A stretch of DNA of 64,000 nt. It comes from Microtetraspora glauca. Its GTDB lineage: Bacteria > Actinomycetota > Actinomycetes > Streptomycetales > Streptomycetaceae. The position numbers and the translations under genes are program-made. The stretch lies in the NCBI GenBank assembly GCA_000721275.1, contig JOFO01000029.1:1-64000 (forward strand). The letters run 5' to 3'. The notes under the pieces were generated by a model. The model was not told where the DNA came from. It worked only from the letters and a program-made list of their open reading frames with translations, and made no database searches. Position 1 is the stretch's first letter. Each line of letters opens with the position of its first letter. Below are positions 18,064 to 28,696 of the stretch, piece by piece.

Positions 18064-19509
18064 GTGGCCGACGAGCCCCAGGTTCGCAATGCACAAGACG
18101 CAGGCACCGCCCCGGAAGACCGGACCAAGCATCCGGTCGACGAGACCCTGCCCCCTCTGAAGATGTTCACCAGCGGCCTCCAGCACGTGGCCGCCATGTA
18201 CGCGGGTGTGGTGGCCCCGCCGCTGATCGTCGGAGCGGCCGTCGGCCTCTCGGGCACCGAACTCACCTTCCTGACCGGCGCCAGCCTCTTCACGGCCGGC
18301 CTCGCGACCTTCCTCCAGACGCTCGGCGTCTGGAAGATCGGCGCCAAGCTCCCCTTCGTCAACGGCGTCACCTTCGCCGGCGTGGCCCCCATGCTGGCCA
18401 TCGTCGACACCGCGGAGGACAAGGCCGACGCGCTGCCGATCATCTTCGGCGCGATCATCGTCGCCGGTCTGCTCGGCTTCCTCGCCGCGCCGTGGTTCTC
18501 CCGGCTGGTCCGGTTCTTCCCGCCGGTCGTCACCGGCACCGTCATCACCCTCATCGGCATCTCGCTGCTGCCGGTCGCCTTCGGCTGGGCCCAGGGGCCC
18601 AACCCGGCGGCCGAGGACTACGGTTCGGGTAAGTTCCTCGGCCTGGCGGCCGTCACCCTCGCCATCGTGCTGCTGCTGCGCCGCTTCACCCGCGGCTTCC
18701 TCAAGCAGATCGCGGTGCTCGTCGGCCTCGTCCTCGGCACGGTGATCGCCATACCCTTCGGCGTCACCGACTTCACGCCGGTGGCCGAGGCGGACATCGT
18801 CGGCTTCCCCACCCCCTTCCACTTCGGCGCCCCGCAGTTCGCGCTCGCCGCGATCATCTCGATGTGCGTGGTCATGCTGGTCTCGATGACCGAGTCGACC
18901 GCCGACATGCTGGCGCTCGGCGAGATCGTCGAGCGGCCCGCCGACGAGAAGACCATCGCGGCCGGTCTGCGCGCCGACACCCTCGGGTCGGCGCTCAGCC
19001 CGCTCTTCAACGGCTTCATGTGCAGCGCCTTCGCGCAGAACGTCGGCCTGGTCGCCATGACCCGGATCCGCAGCCGCTTCGTCGTCGCCTGCGGCGGCGG
19101 CATCCTGGTCCTGATGGGCCTGTCGCCGGTGATGGCCTCGCTGATCTCGGTCGTGCCCCGCCCGGTCCTCGGCGGCGCGGGCGTCGTCCTCTTCGGCTCG
19201 GTCGCGGCCAGCGGCATCCAGACCCTGGTCAAGGCCGGCCTGGAGAAGGACAACAACGTCCTCATCGTGGCCGTCTCGATCGCGGTCGGCATCATCCCGA
19301 TCACGAAGCCGGACTTCTACCACGCCTTCCCGGAGACCGCGCAGATCATCCTGGACTCCGGCATCTCCACCGGCTGCGTCGCGGCCGTCCTGCTCAACGT
19401 GGTCTTCAACCACTTCGGCAAGCGCCGGGACGACGACGAGGTGACGGCGCCGATGGAGCCTGGCGAGGAGATCTCCGAGACCCGCGCCAAGACGGTCCAC
19501 GCCCACTAG
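18064..19509 (+). CDS. NCS2 purine (urate/xanthine) permease 2
   Basis: The GTG at 18064 follows GGAGG by seven bases. The 481-residue protein is a paralogue of the permease at 14914, sharing GLQHVAAMYAGVVAPPLI, WKIGAKLPFVNG and FAQNVGLVAMTRIRSR, and has the NCS2 helix pattern. The C-terminal tail is acidic (RRDDDEVTAPMEPGEEIS). Three hairpins separate it from the deaminase, so it probably has its own promoter. A substrate different from permease 1, for example xanthine versus urate, is plausible but not shown. Confidence 0.92.
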   Translation: MADEPQVRNAQDAGTAPEDRTKHPVDETLPPLKMFTSGLQHVAAMYAGVVAPPLIVGAAVGLSGTELTFLTGASLFTAGLATFLQTLGVWKIGAKLPFVNGVTFAGVAPMLAIVDTAEDKADALPIIFGAIIVAGLLGFLAAPWFSRLVRFFPPVVTGTVITLIGISLLPVAFGWAQGPNPAAEDYGSGKFLGLAAVTLAIVLLLRRFTRGFLKQIAVLVGLVLGTVIAIPFGVTDFTPVAEADIVGFPTPFHFGAPQFALAAIISMCVVMLVSMTESTADMLALGEIVERPADEKTIAAGLRADTLGSALSPLFNGFMCSAFAQNVGLVAMTRIRSRFVVACGGGILVLMGLSPVMASLISVVPRPVLGGAGVVLFGSVAASGIQTLVKAGLEKDNNVLIVAVSIAVGIIPITKPDFYHAFPETAQIILDSGISTGCVAAVLLNVVFNHFGKRRDDDEVTAPMEPGEEISETRAKTVHAH

Positions 19510-19540
19510 CGACCGGACGCCGCGGCACCACCGCCCCGCC

Positions 19541-19577
19541 CGCCCCGGGCCCCGCGCACCCCGCGGGGCCCGGGGCG
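19541..19577. terminator. Bidirectional terminator after permease 2
   Basis: CGCCCCGGGCCCCGC (19541-19555) pairs perfectly with 19563-19577 around 7 nt. It lies between two convergent genes. Confidence 0.75.
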
Positions 19578-19595
19578 GCGCCGTGTCCGCCGCCC

Positions 19596-20201
19596 TCACG
19601 GCTCCTCCCGGGCGATCCGCCGGGCGCACTCCCCGGCCAGCGCGGGGTACGCGGCGGCGATCGCCTCGTACAGCCTGCGCCGCAGCAGCCGCTCGGCCTC
19701 GCGGCGGCCGGTGTCGCCGTACAGCCCGTCGAGCAGCGTCTCGTATCGGGCCAGCGCCTGGCGCAGATAGCCCACCTGCCAGCGGACGAGCGAGCCGGCC
19801 GGCGCCGGTCCGCCGCGCACCGCCGGTCCGCCCCGCAGGGCCGCCAGGTGCCGGTGGCGGACCGCCCGCCGCTCCAGCTCGGCCGCCGGCAGCCGCGGCA
19901 CCTCGATCGGCTCGGCCCGGATCGCCGCCAGCACCGCGGCCCGCCGCGTCCCGGCGAGCACCCCGACGGCCGCGGGCCGCCGCGCCTCCGCCAGCGCGGC
20001 CGACGCCGCCGTGAACTCCGGCGTCCGCTGCACCGCCTCCACCCGCGCCAGCAGATACAGCCGCACCGGCGCCGGCGCGTACCGGCGCGGGTCGCGCCCC
20101 TGCACGTCCGGCAGTCCCAGCAGCTCCCGCACCATCGCGTCGCTCCAGCCGCGCCGCCGCAGCCCGGCCGGCGACACGTACAGCGTACGGTCCGTCATCA
20201 T
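19596..20201 (-). CDS. Hypothetical protein
   Basis: A 201-residue basic protein, about 20% Arg, starting MTDRTLYVSPAGLRRRGWSDAMVRELLGLPDVQGRDPRRYAPAPV. The N-terminus resembles a small HTH-like module (TPAGL..RGWTDALIRDLLGEPD) seen at the start of several uncharacterised streptomycete and phage-related proteins. The remainder is helical with Arg/Glu/Leu heptad-like stretches. I do not recognise a function. It is divergent from the FN3 lipoprotein gene and convergent with permease 2. An accessory gene in an otherwise conserved catabolic region. Confidence 0.6.
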   Translation of the reverse strand: MMTDRTLYVSPAGLRRRGWSDAMVRELLGLPDVQGRDPRRYAPAPVRLYLLARVEAVQRTPEFTAASAALAEARRPAAVGVLAGTRRAAVLAAIRAEPIEVPRLPAAELERRAVRHRHLAALRGGPAVRGGPAPAGSLVRWQVGYLRQALARYETLLDGLYGDTGRREAERLLRRRLYEAIAAAYPALAGECARRIAREEP

Positions 20202-20340
20202 CCCCCCAGATGCGATTACTCAGCGTGACGGTCCCAGTGAAGCGCACCCCACTGACAACGACCCCGTGACGCCCCCTTGCGAACCGCTCCCTCCGCATGC
20301 GATATAGGTCTGGACCTTTCCGAGGGACGGAGGCCGGCCC

Positions 20341-21243
20341 GTGCAACGCCCGCTCACCGCACGCCTGTTGACCGCGATCGCGCTCGCCGCGCTCCCGTCC
20401 TGCTCCGCCGGCCCGCCCCCCGACACCACCCCGCCGGCACCCCCCACCGGCCTCACCGCCACCTCCGGCAGCGCCACCACCGTCCACGTCATGTGGGAGG
20501 CCGCCACCGACGACCGCGCCGTCACCGCCTACCAGGTCCTCCAGGACGGCCGCCAGGTCAGGGAACTCCCCGCCACCACCCTCATGACCGACGTCACCGG
20601 CCTCGCCCCCGGCACCCGCCACACCTTCGCCGTCCGCGCCCGCGACGCCGCCGGCAACACCTCGCCCGCCACCCCCGCCGTCGCCGCCACCACCCTCCGC
20701 GCCGCCGCCGAGGACCGCCGTCCCCCCACCGTGCCCGGCACCCTGCGCGCCACCCCCGCCGGCCCCGACGCCGCCGTCCTCACCTGGACCCCCGCCCGCG
20801 ACGACACCCGCGTCACCGCCTACGACGTCCACCAGGCCGGCGTCCGCATCCACACCGCACCCGGCACCGCCACCACCGCCCGCGTCACCGGCCTCCGCCC
20901 CGGCACCGCCTACTCCTTCACCCTCCGCGCCCGCGACGCCGCCGAGAACTCCTCCCCCGACACCGCCCCCGCCGACCTCACCGCCACCTCCGCCCGCGGC
21001 GAGATCACCCTCACCTGGACCCCGCCCGAGACCGGAGGCCCCGTCACCCACCACGAACTCCACATCGACGGCCGCTTCGCCACCACCGTCGTCTGGGGCA
21101 CCACCCCGCCGGCCGGCCGCGCCACCTACACCTTCCCGGCCCAGGCAGCCCCCGGCACCACCCTCACCCTCACCCTCCGCGCCCGCCTCCCCGACGGCAC
21201 CTGGGGCGACTTCTCCGCGCCCCGCACCGTCGTCGTCCGCTGA
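20341..21243 (+). CDS. Fibronectin type III domain lipoprotein
   Basis: The GTG at 20341 follows GGACGGAGG. The product has a lipoprotein signal with lipobox LPSC (Cys21) and then three FN3-like units starting near residues 30, 125 and 215. The first two share PPTGL/PGTLRATP, a Trp in the B strand and the closing FTLRARDAA(G/E)N. Such proteins are anchored to the outside of the membrane and bind polysaccharide or protein; no enzyme domain is present. The coding strand is strikingly C-rich, with C at nearly every third position. Confidence 0.8.
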   Translation: MQRPLTARLLTAIALAALPSCSAGPPPDTTPPAPPTGLTATSGSATTVHVMWEAATDDRAVTAYQVLQDGRQVRELPATTLMTDVTGLAPGTRHTFAVRARDAAGNTSPATPAVAATTLRAAAEDRRPPTVPGTLRATPAGPDAAVLTWTPARDDTRVTAYDVHQAGVRIHTAPGTATTARVTGLRPGTAYSFTLRARDAAENSSPDTAPADLTATSARGEITLTWTPPETGGPVTHHELHIDGRFATTVVWGTTPPAGRATYTFPAQAAPGTTLTLTLRARLPDGTWGDFSAPRTVVVR

Positions 21244-21318
21244 CCCCAGGCCGATCGCGCGCCCCGCCCGGGGGACGTCCTCAGGCCGATCCCGGCGCCC
21301 CCGACCTACCCTGGAACC

Positions 21319-23124
21319 GTGGCCGAGACCGTTCTCACCAATACCGGGCTGGACCAGTTCCTGGCGCTCCTCGACGGCAGCCCCGAGCACCGCGACCCGG
21401 CCTTCGTACGGGCCGCCGAGGCCGTGCTCGGGCTGCTCGCCCTGCGCGGCGCCGACCGGACCGGCGGCCTGCCCGAACCGGACCCCCGACTCGTCCGGCA
21501 GCTGCTCGTGGAGGACCTGCCGGCCTTCGTCTACGCCCCGCCCGCCGAGCTCCCGGCCTACCCCGCCGTCCTCGGCGCCCTCGCCGGCTGCTTCGACGGC
21601 GAGCTGCGGCAGCGCGTCGCCGCCGTCGTCGAGGAGACCGGACCCGACTTCGAACGGGCCATGACCGATCCCGGCAACCTCACCTGGCACCGCTGGTACG
21701 CCTCGCTGCTGCGCACCGTCGGCGCCGACCTCGCCGACCCCGACGACGTCCGCCGCCGGATCGGCGCCCTCGACGGCGCCCCGCTGCCCGACGGCGTGCA
21801 CCGCGCCGACCTCATGGGACGCACCGCGCTCGCCGAGACCGTGCTCGCCGAGGCCGTCGCCCGCGCCTACGTCCGCGACGCCGAACAGCCGCCCGCCGCG
21901 GGCCCCCTCCTCACCGACCACGCCGTCGCGGCCGGCGTCGGCCGCGTCACCGCCGCGCTCCTCGACCGCTGGACCGCCGCGGGACTCGCCGACGAGCTCG
22001 CCGGCCCCCACGCCCGCCTCGCGCCCGGCCCCGACGACTTCCCCCACCTCGTCCTCGCCGACGCGCTCCTCGACGAACACCTCGACCACTACGGCGACCC
22101 CGCCGCCCCCGTCCCCCCGCCCGCGGAGTCCCCGCACCCGGGCGCCGCCGACCCCGAACGGGACGCCGACCAGCTGCTCGCCGCCGTCGAGGAGCTCGCC
22201 GAGGAGGAGTACGAGCCGTACGGCGGCGAGGCCCCGCACCTGCTCTACGCGCTCTACCAGCGCGGCTGCGCCGCCGACTCGATCGCCCGGCGCGCCGCCG
22301 AGTACGAGGACTGGATCGTCGACCCGGACCTGGAGGACGTGCCCGTCGCCGTGCCCGAGGGCGTCACCGGCGCGTACGTCACCCCGCCCGTCCCCGAACT
22401 CGTCCGGCTGCTCGGCTCCGCCGGCCTCACCGAGGACGACCGGGCCCGCCTCGAAGGCCCGGCCGGGGACCTCGCCGCCGTCGCCGACCGGCTCGCCGCC
22501 ACCGGCCTCGTCCTGCGCTCCGGGGACGCCTTCGCACTGACCCCGCGCGGCGCCGCCACCGTCCGCTACCTGCTGCGGGTGCGCCGGGTCGCCGCGCCCA
22601 CCGTCGCCGAGGCCGCCGCCTGGTCCGCGCGGGAACTGGTCGCCGCCGCCGCGCAGTGGCCGCAGCCCGCCGCCGCGCGCGTGCTCGGCGACTGGCTGCA
22701 CGCGCGCGCGGGGACAGCCGACGCCTGGTCGGAGCTGCTGGCCGCGTTCGCCGCCGTCCACGCCCACGCGTCCGAAGGAGCCGCCGTGCGCGCCCTGTTC
22801 GGGCTCCTCGACACGGCCGCCGCCCCGCCGTCCGCCCTGCGCGGCGCGCTGCGCGACCCGGTGGTCGGCGCCGCCGTCCTCGACGCGCTGCGGGCGCGCG
22901 GCGAGGACGCCGACCCGGTCCAGGTCCCGGTCTCCGCCCGTGCCCTGCGGGTCCTCGACCGGCTGCCCGCGAAGAAGGGCCCGCTGGAGTCCCGGCGGGC
23001 CGCCTTCGACGCGGCGGCGGCCGACTGGCCGGGCGGCTCGGCCGCCCTCGTGCGGGCGATGGCCGAGGCCGACCGGCACGGCACCGAGCGGGTCCTCGGC
23101 CCGCTCGGCATCCGCCTGCCGTGA
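21319..23124 (+). CDS. Large conserved hypothetical protein
   Basis: A 601-residue acidic soluble protein, GTG start, rich in Ala, Leu, Asp and Glu. It is mostly helical and looks like an array of short repeats. Around residue 290 there is an acidic cluster (EELAEEEYEPYGGEAPHLLYAL), and residues 390-410 (LTEDDRARLEGPAGDL, TPRGAATVRYLLR) resemble a winged-helix module. I recognise no enzyme motif, signal peptide or membrane segment. It is convergent with the SGNH esterase, 18 bp apart. Function unknown. Confidence 0.65.
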   Translation: MAETVLTNTGLDQFLALLDGSPEHRDPAFVRAAEAVLGLLALRGADRTGGLPEPDPRLVRQLLVEDLPAFVYAPPAELPAYPAVLGALAGCFDGELRQRVAAVVEETGPDFERAMTDPGNLTWHRWYASLLRTVGADLADPDDVRRRIGALDGAPLPDGVHRADLMGRTALAETVLAEAVARAYVRDAEQPPAAGPLLTDHAVAAGVGRVTAALLDRWTAAGLADELAGPHARLAPGPDDFPHLVLADALLDEHLDHYGDPAAPVPPPAESPHPGAADPERDADQLLAAVEELAEEEYEPYGGEAPHLLYALYQRGCAADSIARRAAEYEDWIVDPDLEDVPVAVPEGVTGAYVTPPVPELVRLLGSAGLTEDDRARLEGPAGDLAAVADRLAATGLVLRSGDAFALTPRGAATVRYLLRVRRVAAPTVAEAAAWSARELVAAAAQWPQPAAARVLGDWLHARAGTADAWSELLAAFAAVHAHASEGAAVRALFGLLDTAAAPPSALRGALRDPVVGAAVLDALRARGEDADPVQVPVSARALRVLDRLPAKKGPLESRRAAFDAAAADWPGGSAALVRAMAEADRHGTERVLGPLGIRLP

Positions 23125-23142
23125 CGTACCCCTGTCAGCCCG

Positions 23143-24288
23143 TCAGCCCGTCGTGAGGTACATCCCCGTCGGCCCCGTGCCCGCCGTGTTCCGGCAGGCG
23201 CGGTGGCCCGACGGGACGGCGTGGATCAGCGCGAGGCAGCGCCCGAGCGCCTGCTGGCCGTACGCGTTGGGGTGCATGGACTCCTGCACCAGGCCCTGCG
23301 TGGACTGGCTGTCGATCCACCGCGCCCACTCGCTCGCCGCGCCCGACGGCGGCAGGGAGGCCGTCACCTGGCGGCTCGCCTTCGCGCACACCTCACGGCC
23401 CTGGAGCGCGTCCCGCAGGTCGAGGAACTGCGCGCCCTTCGCGACCGCCACCTGCCGCAGCCGGTTCGCGAGCTGCGGGACGAGGGAGTCGCGCGCCCAG
23501 TCGGAGTCCTTGTTCCAGAACGGGCAGCCGCCGGTGTTCGTCCGGGCCCAGCCGCTCTCGGCGTAGCGGTTCTCGGCGGCGCGGGGGATCGGCGACGGGT
23601 ACGACTGGAGCACGATCCGGTAGTCGGAGGACGCGTAGCCCGCGCCGCTCATCACGGCCCGGATCTCGTCGACCGCCTTGCCGACGCCGGCCATCGCCGT
23701 GTCCATCCGGGCGTCGACCGCGGCCTGCTGGTCGTCGTGGCAGTAGGAGTACCAGACGATGTAGTCGGTCGCGCAGGTGCTGATGATGTCGGCGAAGCCG
23801 AGGTCGTTGCCGCCGATCGACAGGGCGATCAGCTTCACGTCGTGCGAGGCGGCGACGGCGGCCAGCCGGTCGGCCTGCGGTGCCTCGCCCTTGTACGCCA
23901 CGCCGCCCTGGGAGGCGCGGAACACGTGCTCCGTCTTCGCCCCGGAGCAGGCGAGGTTGATCAGGGTGCTCGCCAGGGGCCCGGCGCTGCGCACCTCGGA
24001 GACGTCCGAGCGGTGGCAGCCGCCGGCGGTGGTGCCGTACACCCGCGCCGGGTCGTAGCCGCTGCCGGTCCAGGCGCGGTCGGTGCCGTCGCGGGCGCCG
24101 GTGTTCGTGAGGCTGTTGCCGAGCCAGCGGCCGGCCTCGCCGGAGATGTAGCTGTCGCCGAGGGCGACGACGGCGGTGGGGCCGACGCCGGGGGCGGCCT
24201 GGGCCGGGGGAGCGGTGAGGGAGGCCAGACCTGCGGCGGTGCACAGGGCGAGGAACGCGCGCAGCGCGCGGTGGGGGGTCGAGGGCAT
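23143..24288 (-). CDS. Secreted SGNH/GDSL hydrolase
   Basis: The 381-residue product has a signal peptide cleaved near residue 31 (APPAQA/AP) and the SGNH blocks: VVALGDSYISGE (nucleophile Ser46), a Gly block, SIGGNDLGFA (Asn block), and HPNAYGQ near the C-terminus with the catalytic Asp-x-x-His replaced by the ESMHPN form. Six or more cysteines suggest disulfides outside the cell. Family members cleave lipid or sugar esters. Likely extracellular lipase or esterase of a saprophyte. Its promoter region (24289-24420) contains TTATTACCGCTAGGT and a 7-bp repeat, GTCAC...GTGAC (24402-24422). Confidence 0.88.
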   Translation of the reverse strand: MPSTPHRALRAFLALCTAAGLASLTAPPAQAAPGVGPTAVVALGDSYISGEAGRWLGNSLTNTGARDGTDRAWTGSGYDPARVYGTTAGGCHRSDVSEVRSAGPLASTLINLACSGAKTEHVFRASQGGVAYKGEAPQADRLAAVAASHDVKLIALSIGGNDLGFADIISTCATDYIVWYSYCHDDQQAAVDARMDTAMAGVGKAVDEIRAVMSGAGYASSDYRIVLQSYPSPIPRAAENRYAESGWARTNTGGCPFWNKDSDWARDSLVPQLANRLRQVAVAKGAQFLDLRDALQGREVCAKASRQVTASLPPSGAASEWARWIDSQSTQGLVQESMHPNAYGQQALGRCLALIHAVPSGHRACRNTAGTGPTGMYLTTG

Positions 24289-24425
24289 CGCTGTGCTCTC
24301 CTGCGGGTGCGCAGTGGTGTGGGGGACAGCCGCCGGCCGGTGGCATGGCGGAATCTCGCACGGCGCGTCTTATTACCGCTAGGTAGCTGCATATCTCGGT
24401 TGCGTCACGTCGCCTGTGACGCGAC

Positions 24426-24470
24426 AGGGCCCGGGCCCCGGATCTGTGCGTTTCCCGGGGGCCGGGCCCT
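24426..24470 (-). terminator. aceB terminator hairpin
   Basis: AGGGCCCGG (24426-24434) and CCGGGCCCT (24462-24470) extend with slipped C/G runs into a long stem, 20 bp after the aceB stop codon. Confidence 0.6.
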
Positions 24471-24489
24471 GACGTGGTGGTGCGGGAGG

Positions 24490-26121
<1,632 letters not shown>

Positions 26122-26256
26122 GACCTGTCACTTCCTTCAGCGGGCTACGCGTGCGGTACCGCGGCCGCCGGGCGTCACGGACGGCACGGAGTGCCGCGGG
26201 TGCCGAGATACGGCCGCGCGCGCCTTCACCGGGGCTCAGGCGCTTCTATGCAGTGG

Positions 26257-26297
26257 ATATTAGTTTCCTCATGGTGGAAGTTCAATCGTTTGTTGAT
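26257..26297 (-). promoter_or_regulatory. aceB promoter covered by two operator boxes
   Basis: Read leftward, -35 TTGAAC (26285-26280), 17-bp spacer, -10 TAATAT (26262-26257). TTCAATCGTTTGTTGAT (26281-26297) overlaps the -35 and TTCCTCATGGTGGAA (26265-26279) fills the spacer. Centres are 17 bp apart, the same distance as the two boxes at allB P2. This is the strongest-looking promoter in the window. Confidence 0.75.
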
Positions 26298-26374
26298 GTC
26301 GAGATTCTTCGGGTCGACAGAACATGGCTCCGAGTGCCAGCCCCCTCACTCCAGGTGCCCGCACCCGGCGCCGC

Positions 26375-27013
26375 TCACCCCTCCAGCCGGTACAGGTCCG
26401 CCGCCGTGTCGATGTCGAAGGGCTCCGCCACGTCCCCGCACTCCACCAGGGCGATCTCCGCCCGGTGCGCCGCCAGGTAGTCCCGCGCCCCCCGGTCGCC
26501 CTCCGCGCCCGCCGCGATCCCCGCCCACCGGTCGGCGCCGAACAGCACCGGATGCCCCCGCCGCCCGCCGTACGAGGCCGCCGCCAGCGCGTCCCGCGCC
26601 CCGTATGCCTCCCGCACCCGGGCCACCGCCGCTGCCCCGATTCCCGGCTGGTCCACCAGCGACACCAGCGCGGCGTCCACCCCGCGCGGATCCGCCGCCA
26701 GCGAGGCCAGGCCGACCCGCAGCGACGAGCCCATCCCGTCCGCCCACCCCGGGTTCTCGGCCAGCACGCACCCGGACAGCTCGGCCCGCTCCCGTACGAG
26801 CTCCGCCGACGCGCCCAGCACCACGTGCACCACCGCGCAGCCGCCCTCGCGCAGCACCCGCACCGCGTGTTCGACCAGCGGCCGGCCCCGGTACGGCAGC
26901 AGCGCCTTCGGGCGCCCGCCGAGCCGCCGCCCGCCGCCGGCGGCCAGCAGCAGCCCGGCGACGAGGGGGGACGGGGACGGGGAGGAAGGGGAGGGAGAGG
27001 AAGTCGTCGTCAT
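26375..27013 (-). CDS. MobA/MocA-like nucleotidyltransferase
   Basis: A 212-residue NTP transferase. The N-terminal LLLAAGGGRRLGGRPKALLPYRG (21-42) is the nucleotide-binding signature, followed by NPGWADGMGSSLRVGL and SLVDQPG with the metal Asp, as in CTP:molybdopterin cytidylyltransferases (MocA) and the GTP-using MobA. Such enzymes finish molybdenum cofactor for xanthine dehydrogenase, which would fit purine catabolism; the dehydrogenase itself is not in the window. A low-complexity Ser/Pro N-terminus precedes the domain. It starts 170 bp before DUF5955, on the other strand. Confidence 0.85.
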   Translation of the reverse strand: MTTTSSPSPSSPSPSPLVAGLLLAAGGGRRLGGRPKALLPYRGRPLVEHAVRVLREGGCAVVHVVLGASAELVRERAELSGCVLAENPGWADGMGSSLRVGLASLAADPRGVDAALVSLVDQPGIGAAAVARVREAYGARDALAAASYGGRRGHPVLFGADRWAGIAAGAEGDRGARDYLAAHRAEIALVECGDVAEPFDIDTAADLYRLEG

Positions 27014-27170
27014 GGGGACTGCTTACCGCATGACGCGGAATGACACGGTCGCATGAATGCGGCGCCCGGCCTCTTCCCCGCCGGGCGGCCGAGGGGTTAA
27101 CTGACCCCCACTCAGGGCGCCCGACCACCGCCCGGAGCCAGCCGGAGCGGACGTCTCGGAGTGGGGGGCC

Positions 27171-27500
27171 GTGGTGCGGAGCGTGGAGCAGAGGCCGGTG
27201 ACCGGCGAGACAGTGGACCCGAGGGTGACCGGACTGCGGTCCGCCGTGGCCCGTCTCCGGCGCGAACTGGCCGGGCACCGGGTCGAGTTCGCTGACCGCG
27301 AGATCGCCGAGGACGCCCTCGCCGCGCTCGACGCGATGGCGGTGAGCGGCGCCCCCGAGGTGTGGCGGCTGCGCCGCAGCCTGCTCCTCGTCGCCGGCTC
27401 GCTCGGCTCCGTCAGCGCCCTCTCCGAAGCCCTGGCCGCCGTCCGCCACGCCGTCGAACTCTTCGGCCCCGCCCACCCGCCCCGGCAGCCCGGCGCCTGA
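27171..27500 (+). CDS. DUF5955 family protein
   Basis: A 109-residue protein recognised by EQRPVTGETVDPRVTGLRSAVARLRREL and FADREIAEDALAALDAMAVSGAPEVWRLRRSLLLVAGSLGSVSAL, the conserved core of DUF5955, a streptomycete family often next to aceB. It is helical and soluble, with no known activity. GTG 27171 or GTG 27174 starts it, behind GGAGTGGGGGG. It is convergent with the Nudix-like gene. Confidence 0.8.
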   Translation: MVRSVEQRPVTGETVDPRVTGLRSAVARLRRELAGHRVEFADREIAEDALAALDAMAVSGAPEVWRLRRSLLLVAGSLGSVSALSEALAAVRHAVELFGPAHPPRQPGA

Positions 27501-27561
27501 CCCCGGTGCCGGACCGGCCGCCCGCCCGGCGCCGGACCCCCGGCGCGGCGGCCCGGGTCGC

Positions 27562-28593
27562 CTATTCCGTTTCCGTACGCGCCGCCTCCGCGCGACGGGC
27601 CTCCGCGCGGCGGATCGCCGGGGCGATGGCCGCCTCGACCGCCGCGCGGCCCTCGACCGCCGAACCGGTCCGCTCCACCATCGTCCGCACCAGCGCGTGG
27701 TAGAAGAACGCGGGCGCCCCCGACGCCCACCAGCCGACGTTCTCCGGGTCCAGCATGAAGTCGAGCAGCGCGTCGGGCCGGGCCGGGACGAACGCGTAAC
27801 CGCTGTGCTCCCACTTGTCGTCGACGCCCCTGCTCCACCGGTCCCGCAGCTCGGCCTCGCCCAGCTCCGGCAGGACCGCGCGGAAGCAGCCCGCCCACTG
27901 GTGCGACTGCGTGTCCATGCCGAACGACAGCAGTTCCAGGCGGTGTTCGTCGTCGCGGATGCCCAGCTCCTCGCGCAGCGCCCGCCGCGCCGCGCCGAAC
28001 AGGTCCGGGACGCCGTCCTTGAGGTCGTGGACGCCCGACATCCCCTCGTTCGCCGAGGAGTTCCACCGGTTCGGGTTCGTGCCGACCGTGGCGCTCCGGC
28101 GCGACACCAGGATCGCGTCGTCGGGCTCCGACACCACGATCACGTTCGCCCCGAAGCTGCTCGACAGGAAGCCGTTGACCGCGACCGGATCCTTCCCGTC
28201 CAGGTAGTGCTCCCGCAGCGTCAGACCCACCCCCTCGCCCTCCTCCAGGCGGCGGTCCAGCTGCTGCGCGGCCAGGAAGGTGAAGTAGTCGGCGGGGGAG
28301 AACCGCAGCTCCACGATCGGGTCCTCGTGCCGGTCGGTACGGGTGACCGCGATGGTCTCCAGGGCGAATCGCGGGTGGTTCCAGCGCTGCGGCAGGCCGG
28401 CGACCGCCCGGGTCTCCTGCTCGTCCTCGATCTCCTGCCGCCACCGCAGCACGTCCGCCGGGACGTGCACGAAGGTGTCCGGCTCGTAGTAGACCCGGAG
28501 GTTCTCCTCCTTGATGGGGCGCGTCCCGTCGCCCTCGTAGACGTAGTACGGAGTCCTCAGCGGCCCGATCCGGAAAAGGTCGCGGTCAGCCAC
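27562..28593 (-). CDS. Nudix-like domain protein divergent from the STAND gene
   Basis: A 343-residue soluble protein. Residues 1-140 are beta-rich with no recognised domain. Residues about 148-290 look like a Nudix fold, with a box at 194-212 (GVPDLFGAARRALREELGI). Compared with GX5EX7REUXEEXGU, the RE pair reads R-A while the EE pair is kept, so hydrolase activity is uncertain. A C-terminal helix rich in Arg/Ala/Glu ends the protein. The gene shares a 103-bp divergent promoter region with the caspase-like/STAND gene, which suggests a related role. Confidence 0.65.
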   Translation of the reverse strand: MADRDLFRIGPLRTPYYVYEGDGTRPIKEENLRVYYEPDTFVHVPADVLRWRQEIEDEQETRAVAGLPQRWNHPRFALETIAVTRTDRHEDPIVELRFSPADYFTFLAAQQLDRRLEEGEGVGLTLREHYLDGKDPVAVNGFLSSSFGANVIVVSEPDDAILVSRRSATVGTNPNRWNSSANEGMSGVHDLKDGVPDLFGAARRALREELGIRDDEHRLELLSFGMDTQSHQWAGCFRAVLPELGEAELRDRWSRGVDDKWEHSGYAFVPARPDALLDFMLDPENVGWWASGAPAFFYHALVRTMVERTGSAVEGRAAVEAAIAPAIRRAEARRAEAARTETE

Positions 28594-28634
28594 GGTTCCC
28601 TCGCTCCCCGTTGGTGTCCATGGGGAGTTGACCG

Positions 28635-28663
28635 TTGCACACCCCGAGGCGGTGAGGCAAGAT
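28635..28663 (+). promoter_or_regulatory. Promoter of the STAND-lipase operon
   Basis: TTGCAC (28635-28640), 17-bp spacer, CAAGAT (28658-28663) would start transcription near 28670, 12 bp before a GGGGGGAGGGG ribosome site. This favours a start codon at 28688 or 28697 over the upstream GTG at 28628. Confidence 0.5.
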
Positions 28664-28696
28664 CAGGGCACTCCGACGGGGGGAGGGGTGACGGCG

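Noticed and set aside
14728..23079. A 2783-codon open frame on the minus strand across uricase, permeases and deaminase
   Set aside because: It is antisense to well-supported genes, has repetitive Gly/Ala/Glu/Val composition, and results from extreme GC bias at codon third positions.
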